A stretch of 64,000 bases of DNA from Bacteroidales bacterium (GTDB lineage: Bacteria > Bacteroidota > Bacteroidia > Bacteroidales > UBA932). Within the stretch, counting starts at the first letter, position 1; the number at the start of each line of letters is the position of its first letter. Of this stretch, positions 24,230 through 32,845 are shown in pieces. A program made the translations under genes and the position numbers. The stretch lies in assembly GCA_022648685.1 (NCBI GenBank), contig JALCMW010000003.1, positions 1 to 64,000 of the forward strand, given 5' to 3'. Under the pieces are notes generated by a model. It saw only the letters and a program-made list of their open reading frames with translations. It was not told where the DNA came from and did no database searches.

Positions 24230-25704
24230 TTCAGACTTCTCCCTCCTTCAGAGTTATAAACATATTTGATCTTGATCGTCCCGCTCGTCCTGTCGTAACT
24301 GTCAAAACGGACTTTGGCATATTTGCCATCATGCGTCCTGAATATGAACGGGGATGTTGATGGTTGCCCCGATGATGCAATCCATGGAACAGGGCAATAT
24401 GAAGTGGTTTTTATCGGTATCGTAGGCAGGCTGAAAACATTATTGCCGCTTTTGAGCCGGATCAGCCCTTTGGCGGCGGCATTTTCAAAAGAATAATTGT
24501 ATACCTTCGGATTGGCAGCATCGCTCCTGTAGTCATATACCGAAAACTCCGTGAGATTGGCTATTGTTGCCGTCTGGCTTCCTCTGGCATTTCTCGCTAC
24601 CGTGAGGAAGTAATTCGGTTCCGCCATGTCTTCCACCCTGTCTTTTGCATCGCTGAAATCGAACCCGAATTCGATATCGTTCGACGAATATGCACCCTGC
24701 ATGGGATAGTCGCCTCCCTGATTGTTTGCTATTGCCACCTGATAGTTATGCTGCGGAGCGGTATCCGAACTCTTTCCGGACACACCCATCATAAATGACA
24801 GATCATTCCTTGAATCGCACGACACCCCGACTTTGAATACAATGGAAGGCTCCCTGTATTCCACATCCACGCTGGTTACATCGGATGAAAGATCAGAAGA
24901 ATTGCGTGTCTGCAGGAAGAACCAGTAGGGCAGGTAGAATCTTCCGTTGTCATGGGAAAATGTCCCCCAGCTGTTGACAACTATGAATGCCCCTTTGGAT
25001 ATATCTCCGGACGGCGTGGTGAATTCGACAAGATCGTCATAGCCGACGATCGTCATTGCATGGGCTCCTTCAGTGGCAAGAGTCGTAAGCATGGACTTGT
25101 ACCCCGTGGCGGATGGCCCGTCATAACTGTTATCGAACTTCCAGTTTTCAGCTCTCGAAGAAAACGTAACGACGCCTCCCGGTTTTCCCGGTTCGTTTCT
25201 GTCATATAGGAATTCCTTGACTTTTTGTATGCCTGCGCTGTCGGTTACTTCAAAGCTGTTGAACTGTTTCGCACGGTATTTCATACCGTTAAGGTATTTA
25301 TCGTATCCGCTGGCCCACCGGAAAGGTGTCGGCGAATATTGGACCGGGAAATCGTTCTCGGTAATAATACCGTTGCTGAGCGCCAGCTGGATGCCTTCTA
25401 TGCCAAGACTTCCGTCATCCGTGCCTCCGTTTATGAAGTTCCATGTATACAGATACGAGAATCTGTTGGCGGCGACATCGGCACTGCGGTCGAGGAGTCG
25501 GTTGATTTCGTATGTGAACATGTATCCGACATTGGATGCCTGGGCGCAGGATCCTCCGATCTGGGAGAAAACCGGCGGAAAATATTTCAGTTTTGAATTA
25601 TCGACGGAGACAGGAAGGTCTGTTTTGGCCAGTGCTCCGCCGATATTTGATGCAAGTAATAAAAAAGTTATTATTAATCTATGTGATAATTTATTCATCA
25701 TCAA
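24226..25704 (-). CDS. Secreted papain-like (C1) cysteine peptidase
   Basis: The 492-residue protein has a signal peptide (residues about 1-26, ending ALA). A papain core follows directly without a propeptide: QIGGSCAQAS with Cys53, AHAMTIVGYDD with His215, and VVNSWG with Asn244 and Trp246. The C-terminal 230 residues form an unassigned beta-rich domain. It should degrade proteins in the periplasm or at the surface. It overlaps the upstream C25-like gene and the downstream HmuY-like gene by 4 bases each, so translation is coupled. Three ATG codons in a row (25704, 25701, 25698) leave the exact start open. Confidence 0.85.
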   Translation of the reverse strand: MMMNKLSHRLIITFLLLASNIGGALAKTDLPVSVDNSKLKYFPPVFSQIGGSCAQASNVGYMFTYEINRLLDRSADVAANRFSYLYTWNFINGGTDDGSLGIEGIQLALSNGIITENDFPVQYSPTPFRWASGYDKYLNGMKYRAKQFNSFEVTDSAGIQKVKEFLYDRNEPGKPGGVVTFSSRAENWKFDNSYDGPSATGYKSMLTTLATEGAHAMTIVGYDDLVEFTTPSGDISKGAFIVVNSWGTFSHDNGRFYLPYWFFLQTRNSSDLSSDVTSVDVEYREPSIVFKVGVSCDSRNDLSFMMGVSGKSSDTAPQHNYQVAIANNQGGDYPMQGAYSSNDIEFGFDFSDAKDRVEDMAEPNYFLTVARNARGSQTATIANLTEFSVYDYRSDAANPKVYNYSFENAAAKGLIRLKSGNNVFSLPTIPIKTTSYCPVPWIASSGQPSTSPFIFRTHDGKYAKVRFDSYDRTSGTIKIKYVYNSEGGRSLK

Positions 25705-27860
25705 TTATTTTCAAGCCTCTTTAAGGTTTTGAACATTTCTTTTGCAACATTCTCCGGAAGATTTGCATTCGTATGCAGTATCATATTGATTTTATATATT
25801 ATCTGCTCCCTTGCCGCAGACTGATTGTACCATCCCAGAACTTCCCAAGCTACCGTTCTGGAATCTTCGGAAGCCGAATCATCAGTGGCAGCATCCAGTA
25901 AAACCGGGATAGCCTTTATATAACGGTTGTTCCTGAATAGCCTCATTGCGTTTATTCTGCGTTTTTCGGTCTTTGAAGTGTCTTTGATTACGGCGAGTTC
26001 TTGGTCGAAGTATTCTTCTCCTTTTATTATGTCCATTGCACTTCCTGATATCCAGTTTACCCTGGCGAGTTCAGGATTGTCATTGTGCAGTTTCTCCATT
26101 GCCCTGAAAATTACGCTATCCTTTCCGGCTGTCCCATAGCTTCCGGCGAATATGCATGCGGAGCGGACTATATATTCGTAAGGGTCGTTGACGGCCGTGA
26201 GTATTGCTGCTTGGGCGTTGTCGTCAGCAAGGGTGGCGAGTACGCTGAATGCGCTCATCCTGACTATGCAGGACGGATCGTTCCTGAGCATCGAAAGAGC
26301 TGTATTTGATACGTCGAAGCCGTTCTCGGTCGATGCGTATCCCAGATGTATTATTCCGGCTGCTCTGGCTATGGCTTTGTCGGACTTCAGATATTTCTTC
26401 CACACCGCTGCATTGTCGGGATCTTTTACAAGATCGTCATGGAGTTTGCCGCAGAATGAAGCTTCTTTGTTATCGTGCGGGGAAAAACGGAAAGTCGGGT
26501 CTCCGATCAGGTGGTTTTCGAGATATGGCACTTCCTTTTCCCAGAAACCTATTCTCAATCCCACTGACAGATAGCCAATCAGTTTGTCTTCCCATTTGTC
26601 TTGCAGAGCGTTGACAGTGTTTCCTTGGGCGACTATACATTTGCCCGGTCCGAAAACATGTACCCCGGCGATATAACCTTCCGGATTATGGAAAGAGCCG
26701 TTGTAGCAGGCGTTCAGTATCACCACCTTCGGATTACTCCTGACATTGAGAAGGTCTTCCTGATAGATGTTGGCATTCCTTGTCTCGATGGAATCAGTAC
26801 GGTGGTAATACGCCATTGCGGAGTCGCTTACTGATTTGCGGTCAAGGTGGAAAACGGAATCGAGCACTTCGTGTTTGAAAGGTTCGTCATCTTTTGTCCC
26901 CTTCCATCTTTTGTATTGCCTTGCGGTCACATCTTTCAGGTAGTAAAGATTGTCTTCAAGGTCTTTGCCTTCTTGTGTGCCGTTTATGAATTGGATGTCA
27001 TAGTCTCCATGTTCCGTGAACTGGAACAAATCGACATCTGGCCTCTGGAGTTCGGTGAACAGGTTCCATTTCATCTGATTGTTCTCATGGAAATCGAGGA
27101 ACCGGTTTCCGGAGGCTTTCCGGTATGCATAAGGGAAGTATTCTTTGTATTCCGAGGCTTTTTGTCTCCATACATTCATGTCTTCCGAATTGTATCCGCT
27201 TCCGAAGAAGAATTCTAATTTGTCGAACGTGTTCTTTTCTTTATGTGCTGCAACCACTTTCCTGAGATATGCTCTCATTATGGCATATCTGTTACCACCT
27301 TTTGAGATCATGATTCCCGGTACTTTCATCCTTGCCGAATAAATGTCCGGATGCAGATGCTGGGATCCTTTCTCGGAAAGTCTGTAGTAGAATATGTTAT
27401 GAACAGCCGTGTCTTTTTGTATGAAGTCGAATCTAAGGTCGAAATCATCGTAGTAGCGGTCTGAAGCAACGCTCGAATCGAAGATCGGGAAAGTGCTTTC
27501 GTTCATTTTGAATGCCGTTGTCATCCATTGTGCCTGCCGTACCATTACGATAGGGATGTCACCGACGAACACGACACCTTCAAGAGGGTATTTCTTGTCT
27601 GCAGCCAATTCCGTTATCTTGGCTTTGACTTGTTCTGGCGATGTCCAGTCTGAAGCAAGCAGCTTTGCATAAAGCCCTTCTTTGATTAGCACGTTCCTAT
27701 AGGCATCCAATTCCTGTTTGCATTCCGAATATGTTGCTGAATCTACGAAAATGCCGAATGAAGTCTTGCATTTTCCTCCCGGATTGCCGGCCAGCGCCTG
27801 CGTCCATGAAAAAATGATTGCGACAAATAATGAAAATGATATGCTGATTATTTTTCTCAT
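25701..27860 (-). CDS. C25-like (gingipain-type) cysteine peptidase with HEAT-like repeats, copy 2
   Basis: The 719-residue protein has a signal peptide ending ALA (residue 24). Its caspase-like core contains VVFVGDIPIVMVRQAQWMTTAFKM, the catalytic His284 in FTEHGDYD and Cys385 in ILNACYNG, followed by GDPTFRF. Clan CD peptidases such as gingipains use exactly this His-Gly and Ala-Cys pair. From about residue 460 helical repeats (DPSCIVRMSAFSVLATLADD, DPYEYIVRSACIFAGS) resemble HEAT repeats. No type IX sorting domain is seen, so a periplasmic site is likely. It is about one third identical to the next gene by eye and translation-coupled to it through a 4-base overlap. Confidence 0.8.
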   Translation of the reverse strand: MRKIISISFSLFVAIIFSWTQALAGNPGGKCKTSFGIFVDSATYSECKQELDAYRNVLIKEGLYAKLLASDWTSPEQVKAKITELAADKKYPLEGVVFVGDIPIVMVRQAQWMTTAFKMNESTFPIFDSSVASDRYYDDFDLRFDFIQKDTAVHNIFYYRLSEKGSQHLHPDIYSARMKVPGIMISKGGNRYAIMRAYLRKVVAAHKEKNTFDKLEFFFGSGYNSEDMNVWRQKASEYKEYFPYAYRKASGNRFLDFHENNQMKWNLFTELQRPDVDLFQFTEHGDYDIQFINGTQEGKDLEDNLYYLKDVTARQYKRWKGTKDDEPFKHEVLDSVFHLDRKSVSDSAMAYYHRTDSIETRNANIYQEDLLNVRSNPKVVILNACYNGSFHNPEGYIAGVHVFGPGKCIVAQGNTVNALQDKWEDKLIGYLSVGLRIGFWEKEVPYLENHLIGDPTFRFSPHDNKEASFCGKLHDDLVKDPDNAAVWKKYLKSDKAIARAAGIIHLGYASTENGFDVSNTALSMLRNDPSCIVRMSAFSVLATLADDNAQAAILTAVNDPYEYIVRSACIFAGSYGTAGKDSVIFRAMEKLHNDNPELARVNWISGSAMDIIKGEEYFDQELAVIKDTSKTEKRRINAMRLFRNNRYIKAIPVLLDAATDDSASEDSRTVAWEVLGWYNQSAAREQIIYKINMILHTNANLPENVAKEMFKTLKRLENN

Positions 27861-30022
27861 CTCAAGTAAACTTTAAGTCTGCCTATTGTTTTTGTTATTT
27901 CACCGCCGAGTTCGGGTGTTACCGAAGATGGTTTCGACGCCATGTATTTTTCCAGTTCTTTGACAATATCCACCCTGTTCCATGCATATGAGAACCAACC
28001 GAGGATTTCCGCCGTCTGGATTCTTATTGAAATCGGTTCTTTGTCATTTTCTACCAGTTTCAATAATTTTCCGGCATATTGCGGATATGGATTGTTTCTC
28101 ATGCTGGATAGCATAGCTGCCCTGTATCTGCTGTCATTGCCTGTTTTTTCAATGCTTTCCAATATGGAGCGGTTTATAGAAATGGAGCCGCCCATATAGC
28201 CTTGCGCTTCTTCTTTGAAACGCTTTTTGTCATATATGAAATCGGATGCTTCAAGTTTCTTGTCGAAAGTTTTTACAAAAAGGCTGTCTTTGAAGAATCC
28301 GGCGCTGTTGAGGATGTTGAACGCTATCCTCTTGGCATTGTAATCCCTGAAGTATTCATCTACCAGAGCCGGTACATTCTTGTCATCGCCCCTCAGTCCG
28401 AGGAAGTAGCAGGCTTTTCTCCTTGTATATTCATATGGATCGTCCAGAGCTTTGAGCAGTACGGTTTCATAATTGCCGTCGTCATAATGTTTGAGAAGGG
28501 TGAGGCAGTTAAGGCGGAGCATATAATAAGGGGAGGTCTCATAAGTTTTGAGCAGCAAACCGGACAAACCTTTGTAATGAAGGTCGTAGAGGCGCTTCAG
28601 GGCAAGGCCCTGAATGTCGCAAGGGTACGACTTTTTCAGGTATTTCTTCCAATATCCTGCATTCTTCACTGATATGTCCGGTTTTTGGAAATCATATACC
28701 GGCGTGAATGCGAAAGTCGGGTCTCCTATTATTGTCGATTCCATAATTGCCGACATCTGGTTCCATTCCCCGACAGTGTAACCTGCCGTAAGCATTCCCA
28801 GTAAGGTGCTTGATGCCTTGTCCTGAAGCACGTTCACCGAGTTGCCCAAGGCTGCGATGGATTTTCCGTCACTCATTATGTATCTGTTCGCCACATTGTC
28901 GTTTTCCCTGAAGTCTCCATTGTAGCAGGCATCGAAGATGAGCATCCTTACGTTTGGTTTGGCATTGTGTATATCGTCTAGTTCTATTCCTGTCTTGAGG
29001 TCTTCAATGGAATCTGCTTTTGATATTTTCGGATTAAAGGTGTCGCAGACCCAGGTCGAGTCCAGTCCGTATGTCTCCATCACTTGCTTCATGGCTTCTT
29101 TCCTTGTGGCTCCGTAGCGGACTCTTGTCCTTACGACATTCCTGGCTTGCATTTTGGCGATTGCATAGTATTCATCGTCATTGCTTCCGCCCGGGTATTC
29201 TCCTATCCACTGCCTTTCAGGTGTCCCGTGATGATGGTATAGCAAAAGGTCCAGGTCTGGCTGTCCCGCTTCTTTCATCATTACGTCTTTCATGAAAGGG
29301 TATTGGTAGAAAACGAAGAACTGTGCACCGTCTATGTTCTTGAATGCGTCCGGGACTTGTTCCCGAAGAGTTACGGTTTCGTCTTTCCAGGCTATCATGC
29401 TGTTCGAGAATGAACCGTAGCCGGTGTAGGATGAAACTCTGTCCAGCTTGTTCGTTTCTGATTTGACCCTAACTATTTTTTCCAGGTATTTGGACAGTTC
29501 AGAATATTTGTCCTGATAATTTGACGATGGTTTGATTCTTCCTGAGAATATATCCGGCGAGACTTCCTGTGCTGATTCCGGGTCGAGATTGTAATAGAAG
29601 AAATTTGTCTCCGTGCTGTCTCTGCCTATGTAGTCGAACTTTAATCCGAAATCATCGTAAAATCTGTCGGAAGGTATTGAAGAATCCCTTTTCGGAAAAG
29701 CTTTTTCATCCATTTTGAATGCGGATGCGAGGTGCTGTGCTTTCCTGACCATGGCAACCGGGATGTCCCCGATGAATACGACACCGGCCAGATGCCTTGT
29801 CTTGTACCATGTTCTGATGGAATCCCGGACTTGCTCGGGGTTTATCCATTCTTGAGCGGATATGAAAGCATCGAAGCTCTTCACGGATGATGCATAATCG
29901 TTTACCTGCCGCTTGCAGTTTTCATAACTTGTCTTGTCTATGATGATGGCAAAAGACTTCCCGGCTTTGGCGTAGGAAGTCAATGATGCCAGCAACAGGA
30001 AGAGTGCTAGTAATTTCTTCAT
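27857..30022 (-). CDS. C25-like (gingipain-type) cysteine peptidase with HEAT-like repeats, copy 1
   Basis: The 721-residue protein has a signal peptide (about residues 1-20) and the same plan as its neighbour: VVFIGDIPVAMVRKAQHLASAFKM, His265 in LYHHHGTPER and Cys366 in IFDACYNGDF. A GDPTFAF strand comes next, then HEAT-like helices from about residue 455 (DDPYEYTRRKACYFLGLRGD). The conserved His and Cys indicate an active clan CD peptidase. Specificity cannot be read. The repeat tail may bind partner proteins or substrates. It lies 6 bases after the DUF6850-like barrel gene. Two tandem paralogues suggest different cleavage specificities, as with Arg- and Lys-gingipains, but this is conjecture. 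Confidence 0.8.
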   Translation of the reverse strand: MKKLLALFLLLASLTSYAKAGKSFAIIIDKTSYENCKRQVNDYASSVKSFDAFISAQEWINPEQVRDSIRTWYKTRHLAGVVFIGDIPVAMVRKAQHLASAFKMDEKAFPKRDSSIPSDRFYDDFGLKFDYIGRDSTETNFFYYNLDPESAQEVSPDIFSGRIKPSSNYQDKYSELSKYLEKIVRVKSETNKLDRVSSYTGYGSFSNSMIAWKDETVTLREQVPDAFKNIDGAQFFVFYQYPFMKDVMMKEAGQPDLDLLLYHHHGTPERQWIGEYPGGSNDDEYYAIAKMQARNVVRTRVRYGATRKEAMKQVMETYGLDSTWVCDTFNPKISKADSIEDLKTGIELDDIHNAKPNVRMLIFDACYNGDFRENDNVANRYIMSDGKSIAALGNSVNVLQDKASSTLLGMLTAGYTVGEWNQMSAIMESTIIGDPTFAFTPVYDFQKPDISVKNAGYWKKYLKKSYPCDIQGLALKRLYDLHYKGLSGLLLKTYETSPYYMLRLNCLTLLKHYDDGNYETVLLKALDDPYEYTRRKACYFLGLRGDDKNVPALVDEYFRDYNAKRIAFNILNSAGFFKDSLFVKTFDKKLEASDFIYDKKRFKEEAQGYMGGSISINRSILESIEKTGNDSRYRAAMLSSMRNNPYPQYAGKLLKLVENDKEPISIRIQTAEILGWFSYAWNRVDIVKELEKYMASKPSSVTPELGGEITKTIGRLKVYLR

Positions 30023-30028
30023 AAATTA

Positions 30029-31570
30029 TTAAAAAATAATACCGAAAGACAGTAAACCGTAATATCTGTTTCTTGCCTTTTCGGAGCCGACTGTAAACCT
30101 GCAATCGGCGGACAGGTCAAAAACGTAATTGACTTTTTGTGCGTTCACGGTATAGGTGATCCGGCCCGACGTCTTTATGAAATCGTCGGTATAATAACCT
30201 ATATCTTCTTTATACATTGTCTGCAGCAAAGCGATATTAGTGTCTGAGGCATAATCATAGCTTCCGGAAAGACTGTGGCTGTAGCCTGCACATAGTCTGG
30301 CAAGGAGGTTCGAAGATTTGAATTTGAAAAACCTTGCTCCGTATGCTTCAGCAGCGACGGAAGACCATCCGAATGTGGTTTCCGGAATATAGTATTCGTC
30401 ATTTACCATCGAATAAGTCATATCCAGGCCGTAATTCCAGTCATAGCCTCTGTTGTCTCCGGCACCTGTTTGATGATCGTAGCCTGCTTTTGCACCTGCA
30501 CTTTGGTATTTGCTCATATTGCTGGTGCTGACCGTTTCCCAGTGCTGGTTGTGTGCGTCGCTTATCAGTTTCTGAAGTTTTTCATTTCCATCCGTTGTCT
30601 TGAATGAGCCTTCCGCATAGATCTTGTCCGACTTATTTTGGCCGAACAGCATCTGGAAACTTCCGTACAATGCATTACCGGCAGTGGATCCCATACTTTT
30701 GGGAACGACAGGGTTCTGGAATACGTCTACAGTCTTTCTTACATAATTTATTTCAGTAAGGATTTTGCTGTCATTTTCATATCCGTATTGAAGTCCTGCT
30801 CCGTAAAGCCATCCGTCGTAATAATATTTTTTGATTCCGTCGTTTCCGCCCACCTTGCTTACCTGTGCCTGTCCCAACCCTTTGGTAAGAAAGACCATAG
30901 GTTCCCTGTAATTGTTCCTGGTGCTTGGTTCTGACCGTTCATAGGTGTGGTCGAAATAAGCGTTGAAACCGATTGTCTGACGGCCGGATATTTTCCAGAC
31001 GGCGGACGGGACAGCTTCAATGGAATAATTGTAGGTCTCCGTCCTTGGATCTTTCTGCTTGGCTCCCACTTTCGATAGGTACCTCAGTGACATTCCGAAA
31101 GAAACCGAATTCCAAAGGATCGGACTTGCAATTTTTGCCGACATGTCGTATTCCTGCTTCCTCCATCCGCTGGATGAAGTGTCCGCAACGTAATAAGGCA
31201 TATCGTTTTCTATGTCATACAGGATGGCGTTTAATTTCGAGCCTTTCGTAAAAATGTTCCTGAAAGCGAAATCACCCCATAGCCGGAATTTACCGAGATT
31301 GGTCGCTCCGCTGCTTTTCGCCGTTGCTTCCTTTAATGAGGACGGTTGCTGCAAGGCATGCCAATCACCTGATTCCACATTGTATGCAAAGTCCAGATCA
31401 TTGTATTGCGAAAGCGGCCTGAATGCCATACCGGCTGCATTTTCAGTATTGAACCACAGTGTGTTCCTGAAATTGTTTTCCGATTGGACCGGATTTGAAA
31501 TGTCCTGAGCCCGGGCTTCGAATAAGCCCAGACTCAAAGACACTATTAAAACTAAGGTGATTTTCTTCAT
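30029..31570 (-). CDS. DUF6850-like outer-membrane beta-barrel protein
   Basis: The start at 31570 is chosen because it gives a clean signal peptide (MKKITLVLIVSLSLGLFEARAQ) and a 5-base gap to the previous gene. The in-frame codon at 31588 would overlap it. The 513-residue product has alternating amphipathic beta strands typical of an outer-membrane barrel and ends with YYGLLSFGIIF, a C-terminal aromatic strand used by the BAM machinery. Proteins of this kind sit next to DUF4876 lipoproteins and TonB receptors in other Bacteroidales, as here. It probably assists transport or anchors the peptidases. The family name is from memory of this gene neighbourhood. Confidence 0.7.
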   Translation of the reverse strand: MKKITLVLIVSLSLGLFEARAQDISNPVQSENNFRNTLWFNTENAAGMAFRPLSQYNDLDFAYNVESGDWHALQQPSSLKEATAKSSGATNLGKFRLWGDFAFRNIFTKGSKLNAILYDIENDMPYYVADTSSSGWRKQEYDMSAKIASPILWNSVSFGMSLRYLSKVGAKQKDPRTETYNYSIEAVPSAVWKISGRQTIGFNAYFDHTYERSEPSTRNNYREPMVFLTKGLGQAQVSKVGGNDGIKKYYYDGWLYGAGLQYGYENDSKILTEINYVRKTVDVFQNPVVPKSMGSTAGNALYGSFQMLFGQNKSDKIYAEGSFKTTDGNEKLQKLISDAHNQHWETVSTSNMSKYQSAGAKAGYDHQTGAGDNRGYDWNYGLDMTYSMVNDEYYIPETTFGWSSVAAEAYGARFFKFKSSNLLARLCAGYSHSLSGSYDYASDTNIALLQTMYKEDIGYYTDDFIKTSGRITYTVNAQKVNYVFDLSADCRFTVGSEKARNRYYGLLSFGIIF

Positions 31571-31575
31571 GGTTT

Positions 31576-32820
31576 TTAATTGGCCCAAGTGTTCCAGGAT
31601 GGTTTACCGGCTCCGTTGCGACGGATGACAGGTGTATCCTGAATCTCGAAGTCATTTGTGGTATTGTTTGTATCCTGCAGAATTACTCTGCCTCCGGTTT
31701 TCGTGCTTGCGACTTTTCGTGAAATACTTTGTCCCGTGTATGTTCCATCAGGAAGGAAAATGTAGCCTGCGTCTACCGATGAAGGCAATCCTAGTGTAGT
31801 TGCCCTGGTGGCATCGCCTACGGCTTGTACTCCGTCAAGTATGTCGGTAAGAAGAACTTCCCTTCCTGTATTGCCCCATGTTGCATTTGATGCTGTTATG
31901 AAGTCGGAGTTTTTGAGTTCGGAACTTGGCTTGAATATTACATAAGCACCACCGGAAACAGGTGTCAGCCATTGAGGTATATCGTATCCATCGGAGTTAA
32001 CTGCCTTGACCATGTTTATGGCAGGTCCGTCAGTTATGACAATGCCGTTCCACAATGTGCTTGAGTTGGTAATTGCTTCGAATTCAGCTCCTGAAAGGTC
32101 TACAGGGGAACCGTCGTTCGTGAGTTTCCTTGCCTTGTGATTGGTAGCCCATTGTGCGATTATGATGGATTCGCCGGGTTTTACGGGATAATCCTTTCCG
32201 GTTCCGGGGATCTGCCATATTATCGAGCAGAATACGTAATTTTCAGGATTCGGGATTTCCCATGTGAACATATATGAGAAGTCGTAGAATGCGTATCTGG
32301 TCTCGGCTATGCAAAGGCTGTCTGCATAGACTGTCTGGTCGCTGTTATTGTAGATTTCGTAATACTGATCGCGGAAGTAATCTGCGGCTGTTCCCGTGGT
32401 GTCAGTGAAAGAGCATCCGGCGTAGTATATTTCCTTGAATACGAGGGCCGATTCTTTGGCTGCTGCTATTTTTAGCGTGACCTTGGCTCCGTCATTGACG
32501 ATGCTTGCAGAATTCTCGGATGCGCTAAGAGTGTATGTGAAACCTCCTGATACGGTTGATGCCGTAGCGGTGACTTTGTAGATACCAGGTACTAGTCCGT
32601 TTACGACGGCAGTGCCGTTTTCTGTCGTAGCCGTGACTGCGGTCGTGGTGGAAACGTTGGTGAACGTTACAGTGTAGCTTTCCGGTTTTGTAACCGAAGA
32701 GGCAAGACCGCTTTCATCGATTACAGCAGAGGCGGATACTGTTTTGACACCGTCTTTGCTGCAGGAAAGAAGGCCGGAAATTGCTGCGACGAATGCAATC
32801 GCAAAAAGTGTTTTTTTCAT
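31576..32820 (-). CDS. DUF4876-like surface lipoprotein
   Basis: The 414-residue protein has a lipoprotein signal with GLLSC (Cys21). A carboxypeptidase-regulatory or Ig-like domain occupies residues about 30-115 (ENGTAVVNGLVPGIYKVTAT). It is followed by a long domain with LVFKEIYYAGC, YFRDQYYEIYNNSDQTVYADSLCIAE and a late KTGGRVILQDTNNTTNDFE segment, typical of DUF4876 proteins. It is likely exposed at the outer membrane as the SusD-like partner of the TonB receptor encoded 25 bases upstream. The ligand is unknown; proteolysis products or heme would fit the operon. Confidence 0.75.
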   Translation of the reverse strand: MKKTLFAIAFVAAISGLLSCSKDGVKTVSASAVIDESGLASSVTKPESYTVTFTNVSTTTAVTATTENGTAVVNGLVPGIYKVTATASTVSGGFTYTLSASENSASIVNDGAKVTLKIAAAKESALVFKEIYYAGCSFTDTTGTAADYFRDQYYEIYNNSDQTVYADSLCIAETRYAFYDFSYMFTWEIPNPENYVFCSIIWQIPGTGKDYPVKPGESIIIAQWATNHKARKLTNDGSPVDLSGAEFEAITNSSTLWNGIVITDGPAINMVKAVNSDGYDIPQWLTPVSGGAYVIFKPSSELKNSDFITASNATWGNTGREVLLTDILDGVQAVGDATRATTLGLPSSVDAGYIFLPDGTYTGQSISRKVASTKTGGRVILQDTNNTTNDFEIQDTPVIRRNGAGKPSWNTWAN

Positions 32821-32845
32821 AAATACTTTGATATTTGATTATAAA

